Origin: Candidatus Latescibacterota bacterium
Lineage (GTDB): Bacteria; Latescibacterota; UBA2968; UBA8231
Direction: 5' to 3'
Length of the DNA stretch: 64,000 nt
Assembly (NCBI GenBank): GCA_022827835.1
Contig: JAJEIO010000048.1
Span: 188,687 to 252,686 of the forward strand
The notes beneath the pieces are model-generated. The model worked only from the letters and a program-made list of their open reading frames with translations, had not been told where the DNA came from and ran no database searches. Made by a program: the position numbers and the translations under genes. Shown here in pieces: positions 59,285 through 64,000 of the stretch (position 1 is the stretch's first letter; the number at the start of each line of letters is the position of its first letter).

Positions 59285-60592
59285 TCATAGCTCAACTGGG
59301 TTGGCAGCTTGTCTGCGTCGGGAGACAAACTCCCCCAACCGCCCTTCCTCCACGGCGACGAGTTCAGCGTATTTTTCGCGCAGTTGCGCGATGTAGCGGT
59401 CGAACAAGGGCACGGCTTGGGCGTCGCGCAGATCGCGCGCAACTTGCGCTTGTAGTTCCCGCCCGAGCGCGCCTGAGTGGGCGTAGCGTTGTGCATTGGC
59501 CTCGTAAAAGGCGCGCACCTGCGCGGGGTCAAGCTGGATGTGCGCGTAAATTTCTCGCTCCCACAAGGCTTGGATCAGCTTCTGTTGGCGCATCTGGGCG
59601 CGGCGCGATTCCAATTTGGCATCCAGACCGTGTTTGTGCGCCTCCTGCGGTAGAATCTGGTCGGCGACAAAGGCCCGCGTCACCTTGAATCCGAGGGCGC
59701 TGACATCGGTCGGCTGCGACCCAGCGTCTGCCCCGAGTCGGGCGAGAGCCTGCCGGTAGTCATCGACGCTCCAATCGCCCGCAGCACTGCGGACCAACCG
59801 CACCTCTGGCCGCGCCACGCCTGCGGCGACCTGCCGCAACGCGGCCGTGTCCAATTGCACTGCGTGCTGGCTGGTCAATTGCTCTAGATAGGCTAAGTTC
59901 GCCTGTTGCTTCTTGTGCCGAGTTAGGGCTGCTTCCACGAGCGGGCGGCGGTCTGCCAACGAGACCTCGCGCTCGGCAGCAACGGCTACCACTAAAAATT
60001 GCCCGTCCGTTTCTACCAACTCAACGGTCCCCACTTCCTGCAGGAACAGGGCAGCCGTGCGCGCGTCGCCCGCGTTGAGCGCGTTGAGCCACCCGCTTTC
60101 GCTCCACTCCCCGTCCAAATCCAATCCTTCTTGCGCCTTTCTCAGAGCCGCCAAGGCTGCGGCCCGCTCGCGCACGGGCAAACGCCGCAAGCGAATTTCG
60201 CGGCCCGCGCCCGATTCGGCGAAGAATTTCGTTAGCTCCGTTTCCGTATAAGTCAACTGCTCGCCCATCTCGCGTGCGAGCAACGCCTCGACCCGTTCTT
60301 TGCGCTCCCAAGCTGCCATTGCATCGGCGACCGCTTCGTCTAGCCCTTGGGCATGTGCTTCGAGCAGCAGCAGCTCTTTGTCGATGAGAGCCTGAAGTTG
60401 GCGACGCCAATCCGCAAGCGGCTGGGCTTTGCTGCTGGCGGGTAGCTTTTCTAGCGCTGCGGCAAAATCCCGCTCGCTAATCTCGGCCTCGCCCACTCGG
60501 GCCAAGATCGCCGACGCACTTTCTGGCGGTGCGTCGGCGCAGGCCCATAAGCCCAAGGCCAAGATGGCCGTCTGCGGCTTTAGAAGCTCCAT
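59285..60592 (-). CDS. Parvulin/SurA-like lipoprotein, copy 2
   Basis: 435 residues. ATG 60592 opens a lipoprotein-like signal, PQTAILALGLWACADAPPE. A SurA-type chaperone segment follows: ILARVGEAEISERDFAAALE, 'QALIDKELLLLEAHAQGLDE' and 'LTKFFAESGAGREIRLRRL'. It is shorter than the copy at 27218 and no complete parvulin domain is evident, so it may be a chaperone without isomerase activity. The start overlaps the stop of the 871-residue gene by 13 bases, so the two are coupled. The small lipoprotein gene lies 24 bases downstream. Confidence 0.78.
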   Translation of the reverse strand: MELLKPQTAILALGLWACADAPPESASAILARVGEAEISERDFAAALEKLPASSKAQPLADWRRQLQALIDKELLLLEAHAQGLDEAVADAMAAWERKERVEALLAREMGEQLTYTETELTKFFAESGAGREIRLRRLPVRERAAALAALRKAQEGLDLDGEWSESGWLNALNAGDARTAALFLQEVGTVELVETDGQFLVVAVAAEREVSLADRRPLVEAALTRHKKQQANLAYLEQLTSQHAVQLDTAALRQVAAGVARPEVRLVRSAAGDWSVDDYRQALARLGADAGSQPTDVSALGFKVTRAFVADQILPQEAHKHGLDAKLESRRAQMRQQKLIQALWEREIYAHIQLDPAQVRAFYEANAQRYAHSGALGRELQAQVARDLRDAQAVPLFDRYIAQLREKYAELVAVEEGRLGEFVSRRRQAANPVEL

Positions 60593-63195
60593 CCCCTTCT
60601 TTCGGCTGGCCGGCCGCCCAAGCGCTCTTCTTCTAACCCGGCATAAAGTTCGATGAAGGCAATGGTATTGCTCACGTCTTGGTCGGTGAGATTGGCAAAG
60701 TTGATGTCGTTGACCTGAAAGCCAACGTTGGAGGTGACGCTGTATCCTTGGTACTGAACCCGATTGGTGTACTGCACGGTGAACACCCTGCCGATGAAAT
60801 CGTCGATGTATTCGGGCGGCAATGGGTCGGGAATCGCCACGGCATTGCGGAAAATAATGGCCTCCACTCCGACCTCGACGCGGCTTCTCGTCAGCACTGG
60901 GAACACCGCGGATAGGGAGAAAATTTCGCTCAACTCGTTGATATCGAGTTGGACGGTGCGCGGTTGGGTGCGCTTGCGCCACATGTTTTTCCAGCGCGGG
61001 ATCAAGGTGATGTTGCGGCCAATGGAAAACGGATAGTCCGCTTTGTTGATCACGCCGTAGAACGCGCTGTCGCTGAGGCGCTCGGCTGCTTCGTCGCGCT
61101 GCTTGAAGTGATCGAGGCGGAACTTGTTGACAAAGGTCAGATTGCCGCGGGTGTATTTGTAGCCGACGAAGCTCTGATTGACGAGGGTGTTTCCGGTGAT
61201 TAGGGGGTCGTCAAAAGGTTGCAAGCCGCCAATGGAGCCGGGGCGCTGCACCCATTGCAGCAGGTTGTCGGCGATGTTGTCCTCAACGGACTTGATCATG
61301 TGGAAGGCTTCAAACTTGCCCGTCCTAGAGATGTCGCGCACCGCGCTGAGCAAGGCGTACAGGGCTGTTGACCGCTCTTCGCCGGCGATCAGCCACTCGC
61401 GATTGCGGCCTACGGTGAGATTAACTCCTGGGTAAATCTCGGCCCCCCCGTACACGTTCCAGCCGCGATGCCCTTTGCGGTAGGGATAGTCGGCTTCGTC
61501 GTCGTTTTCAAAGCGGTCCACTACGGTATTGTGGTTCATATCGACGCCGAAGAGGAAGTCAGGCGGGTCGATGTAGTGGCGCAAGAATGGCTCTTCGTAG
61601 TCCGGGGTGAGGTTGGAGTTTTCGTTGAAATCCGAGAGCAAGTCGTTGTTTTCGTCGAGGCCGGGGAAGACGGCGTTGTCGCCGCCGGCACCGCCATAGC
61701 GCGGCCAATCGACGAGTTGGTCTTGATCGTCGTTATCGTCGATGTATTCGAACCAGTTCTGGCGCTGATTTTCGTAATCCACCACATCGTTTTGGTCGGT
61801 GATGTACCCGCGCGTGGTGTACCCGTGGTCCATGCTGAACACCTCGCCGTAGCCAAAGTAGCGGCCGGTGCGGCGCGTGGCGTTGACGAACCAAGCATCG
61901 GCTGTGCGGTCGCTCTTTTTGAGGTTGCTCAGTTTCTGGATGTTGATGTTGGGATAGCGCTGAAACTGGGTGTTGCGCGCAAATTCGCCGCGCACCTCTA
62001 GGCCCCATATATCCTCAATGGTCAAATCGACGCTGGCGATTTGGTTGGCCGAGGGTAGTCCGTAGTCAAAGCGGACGACGCGCTGGTTGGTATTGTCGCG
62101 CACATTGCCTTCCGAGCGAGTGACCGGTAAAAAGATGGGCTGGCCGTTGATATTCGTCTGCAAGTTGGAGGTTATCTCCACTCGATAGTCGTTGGAGAGC
62201 ACCATGGCAAAGCTGACCTTTTGCACCACCAGCGGATCAGGCACGCGGTAGCGGAGGAGAATCGGTGCCTCTTCGAGGGCTTCGAGGAAGCCCTCGCGCT
62301 GGCGGCCGCCCTCAATGGTGGGATTGCCGGAGGCCTCTTGGCCATCGACGATCATCTGCGACGAAAAGAACAAAGCGCCGGAGCCGTCGCCGGGCGAATC
62401 GTCAGAGATGCGGATGACGATTTCGGTGACGTTGCCCGAATTTTGGCTGCTGGTGAGCAAGCCGGCGCGCGAGTTTTCCGAGAAATTGCTGCTCGCCGAG
62501 CCGAAGTTCGTATTGACATACGTCACTCCCAAGCCCATGAAGTCGCCGACTTGGGCAGTGCCGCGCAGGCCGATAAAGTTGGTGAAGTCCGTATCTTGTA
62601 CTCGGTTGGACCCCTGTGCTATCCTTACCGGCTCATTGACGCGCGACAGCAGCACGGTGGCCTCGTACTTGTCGGACGCAAAGTCCCATTGGACGCCGTT
62701 GAAGCGCGAGCGGCTGAAGGTCAGCGGGGTCAGGGTCGTGCGGATGTAATCGCCGACGGTCAGAGCGGAGTAGTACTGGCCCTTGGAATCCGCAGCCACC
62801 AATAGGTTTTGGAACCAAGAGCCAAAGCGACCGTCTTTGAAGACCGAGCTACCAAAGGCCAGCGGCTGCTGCTGGCGCCACTCGTAAATGCGCCAGCCAC
62901 GGGTGATCCAGTTGCCGAAGATGTCGTACTGGCCCGTGCCTTCTAACTGCGTGTTGACATAGCGCTGATACGGTTCCTTGGCGTAGTTGGTGTACTTGTA
63001 GCCTCCCCAGTTATAGATATAGTAGAGATCTTGGGGCACGTACCACTTGCGCATGGTCGGGATCAGTGGGTCAAAGCCCTCGATCCTAACCTGCGAGGTG
63101 GCGCCGCGCTCGCGCCCCGGGGTTGCTGCTTGGACGCTGGACGCTGCAACGGCTAGGACCAGCAGGGCAACCCCCCAGAACATAACTTTGCGCAT
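60580..63195 (-). CDS. Large secreted envelope protein with Asp/Asn-rich repeats, copy 2
   Basis: 871 residues; GGGAGGG lies five bases before ATG 63195. The signal peptide is VMFWGVALLVLAVAASSVQA. It is paralogous to the 877-residue protein at 30777 along its length: both have YRVxxTSNxQTxxxGxPxFL, IRTTLTPLTFS, a NDDQDxxxDW block, VFPGLDENND and FLFGxDMNxNTxxDRFExD. The latter part resembles an outer-membrane barrel with alternating residues. Function unknown. It lies between a FlgD-tailed surface protein and a parvulin-like lipoprotein, like copy 1. Confidence 0.75.
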   Translation of the reverse strand: MRKVMFWGVALLVLAVAASSVQAATPGRERGATSQVRIEGFDPLIPTMRKWYVPQDLYYIYNWGGYKYTNYAKEPYQRYVNTQLEGTGQYDIFGNWITRGWRIYEWRQQQPLAFGSSVFKDGRFGSWFQNLLVAADSKGQYYSALTVGDYIRTTLTPLTFSRSRFNGVQWDFASDKYEATVLLSRVNEPVRIAQGSNRVQDTDFTNFIGLRGTAQVGDFMGLGVTYVNTNFGSASSNFSENSRAGLLTSSQNSGNVTEIVIRISDDSPGDGSGALFFSSQMIVDGQEASGNPTIEGGRQREGFLEALEEAPILLRYRVPDPLVVQKVSFAMVLSNDYRVEITSNLQTNINGQPIFLPVTRSEGNVRDNTNQRVVRFDYGLPSANQIASVDLTIEDIWGLEVRGEFARNTQFQRYPNINIQKLSNLKKSDRTADAWFVNATRRTGRYFGYGEVFSMDHGYTTRGYITDQNDVVDYENQRQNWFEYIDDNDDQDQLVDWPRYGGAGGDNAVFPGLDENNDLLSDFNENSNLTPDYEEPFLRHYIDPPDFLFGVDMNHNTVVDRFENDDEADYPYRKGHRGWNVYGGAEIYPGVNLTVGRNREWLIAGEERSTALYALLSAVRDISRTGKFEAFHMIKSVEDNIADNLLQWVQRPGSIGGLQPFDDPLITGNTLVNQSFVGYKYTRGNLTFVNKFRLDHFKQRDEAAERLSDSAFYGVINKADYPFSIGRNITLIPRWKNMWRKRTQPRTVQLDINELSEIFSLSAVFPVLTRSRVEVGVEAIIFRNAVAIPDPLPPEYIDDFIGRVFTVQYTNRVQYQGYSVTSNVGFQVNDINFANLTDQDVSNTIAFIELYAGLEEERLGGRPAERRGWSF

Positions 63196-63285
63196 AACAA
63201 CCCTCCCTTAGGCGTTCACTTGTGCTTGGCGCGGCTTAACCGCGCGGAGAAAAGATCGGTGGCCGAGATGGCCCGGCCCTGTAGG

Positions 63286-64000
63286 TTAATACACTACGGC
63301 AATGCTCCGCATTTGCGTGGCGATGCCAGCGTCGGTAGCGGCTTTGAGGCGGAGCAAGTACATCCCGGGTGGCACCACGCCGTCGGCATCGCGGCCATCC
63401 CAACTAACTTGGTTGGGGCCGGAGCGATCGCGGGCTTGGTAAAGGCGATGCACCGGCCGGCCGCTCAAGTCGTACACGACGACCTCGACTTCAACCTCGT
63501 GGGTCGCCTTGAGCAGAATGTAGTCGAGGGTGATCTGGTCATTGATGCCATCGCCATTGGGGGTGATTACCGCGGACGAGAACACAACGCCGGTAAAAAG
63601 CTCGTCGTCGATGCGGGCACTGACGACAAGCGTGTTGTCGGCGGCTTCCTCTGCCGCATCGCCGAAAGCGACTCGCTGCGGAAACGCGTCGGATTGGCTG
63701 TCGGCGACCTCGCCGCGAAATTCCGTGCCGGAGACGGTGACCAAACTGGCAAAGCGCACGGCGACTTCTTGGCCGCTACGGGTGATGCGTTGGTCGGGAA
63801 AGTTCACCTGTAAGCGGCCCAAATCGGATGCCGTGGTGAAGTTGTCAACCTCCACCCCATCAACGCGCACGCCCGTGGCGCGGGCCGCAAACGGAGTGTG
63901 GATGATCACGGTGTCAAAGCCTCGATTGCCGCTCGAGACGACCGAGCGCAGGTGATAGGTAAATTCGTTCTCCCGTCCGAGAGTCGCCGTGGCCGGACTG
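63286..64000 (-). CDS. FlgD-tailed secreted protein, C-terminal part (partial)
   Basis: The minus-strand frame from stop 63286 stays open to the edge of the window, so the gene begins beyond base 64000. The readable 237 residues begin 'SPATATLGRENEFTYHLRSV', which aligns with 'QPENFTYVLQPDFKSGD' in the protein at 33469, then AVITPNGDGINDQITLDYIL, 'VEVVVYDLSGRPVHRLYQA' and VVPPGMYLLRLKAATDAG, and ends IAVVY. That is the same FlgD-like end as the three tandem proteins at 33469-39792. It is upstream of the 871-residue gene, matching the order of the first gene set. Confidence 0.8.
   Translation of the reverse strand, partial: SPATATLGRENEFTYHLRSVVSSGNRGFDTVIIHTPFAARATGVRVDGVEVDNFTTASDLGRLQVNFPDQRITRSGQEVAVRFASLVTVSGTEFRGEVADSQSDAFPQRVAFGDAAEEAADNTLVVSARIDDELFTGVVFSSAVITPNGDGINDQITLDYILLKATHEVEVEVVVYDLSGRPVHRLYQARDRSGPNQVSWDGRDADGVVPPGMYLLRLKAATDAGIATQMRSIAVVY

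Noticed and set aside
63229..63245. Stem GCGCGG/CCGCGC as a terminator after the FlgD-tailed gene
   Set aside because: The stem is perfect but no T run follows on the minus strand, and the next gene is likely to be in the same operon.
1..64000. CRISPR arrays, tRNA, rRNA, insertion sequences or prophage genes
   Set aside because: No spaced direct-repeat array, cloverleaf sequence, transposase motif or phage structural gene was recognised on either strand.

Overview
This is a GC-rich, tightly packed bacterial chromosome segment with about 48 protein genes and no intergenic stretch over 300 bases. I recognise no tRNA, rRNA, CRISPR array or insertion sequence. Three phytanoyl-CoA-type dioxygenases, VCBS/FG-GAP proteins, sugar-phosphate-isomerase-like barrels, oligopeptide-transporter-like giants and secreted proteins with a FlgD-like 'TPNGDG' C-terminal domain suggest an uncultivated lineage related to the FCB/PVC superphyla (Latescibacterota- or Poribacteria-like). 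That placement is inference from gene content only.

Layout. Bases 1-2802: start of an outward minus-strand gene, a lone AAA ATPase, then a dioxygenase-rhodanese pair. Bases 2938-8927: a plus-strand catabolic operon with a nitrilase-type amidase, two paralogous alpha/alpha-toroid (glycosidase-like) proteins, a sugar isomerase and a GNAT acetyltransferase. Bases 8929-21603: single genes and pairs on both strands, including glycosidase-like and deacetylase-like barrels, a dioxygenase, two serine beta-lactamase-fold hydrolases, a dehydrogenase, a retropepsin-like protease, a VCBS protein split by an in-frame TGA, and a glycerophosphodiesterase. Bases 21694-24352: a compact operon of two ureidoglycolate-lyase-like cupins, a Gfo/Idh oxidoreductase and an L-rhamnose-mutarotase-like protein.

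Bases 24369-39792 (minus) encode a large envelope set: three tandem secreted proteins with discoidin-like and FlgD-like domains, an 877-residue secreted protein with Asp/Asn-rich repeats, a CBM9-like secreted protein, a small lipoprotein, a parvulin-type lipoprotein, a TPR lipoprotein and a membrane-fused spermidine-synthase-like protein. Bases 58497-64000 repeat the core of this set: FlgD-tailed protein, 871-residue secreted paralogue, parvulin-like lipoprotein and small lipoprotein paralogue. A duplicated, conserved gene set of this kind looks like a cell-surface assembly or display system and is the most interesting feature of the window.

Bases 39877-53757 hold transport and oxidation genes: three giant OPT/DUF6785-like permeases, a sodium:solute symporter with a 59-residue membrane partner, a VCBS/ASPIC protein, a dioxygenase, a haem-motif lipoprotein overlapping an Ldh-family dehydrogenase, a DUF4143 ATPase and a VapBC-type toxin-antitoxin pair. 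Bases 53813-58414 encode a 1533-residue fusion of an M28-like peptidase domain, with an altered metal site, to an FtsX-like permease. Overall the segment suits an organism that scavenges plant- or algal-type sugars, sugar acids and amides, with a large secreted and surface-attached repertoire.
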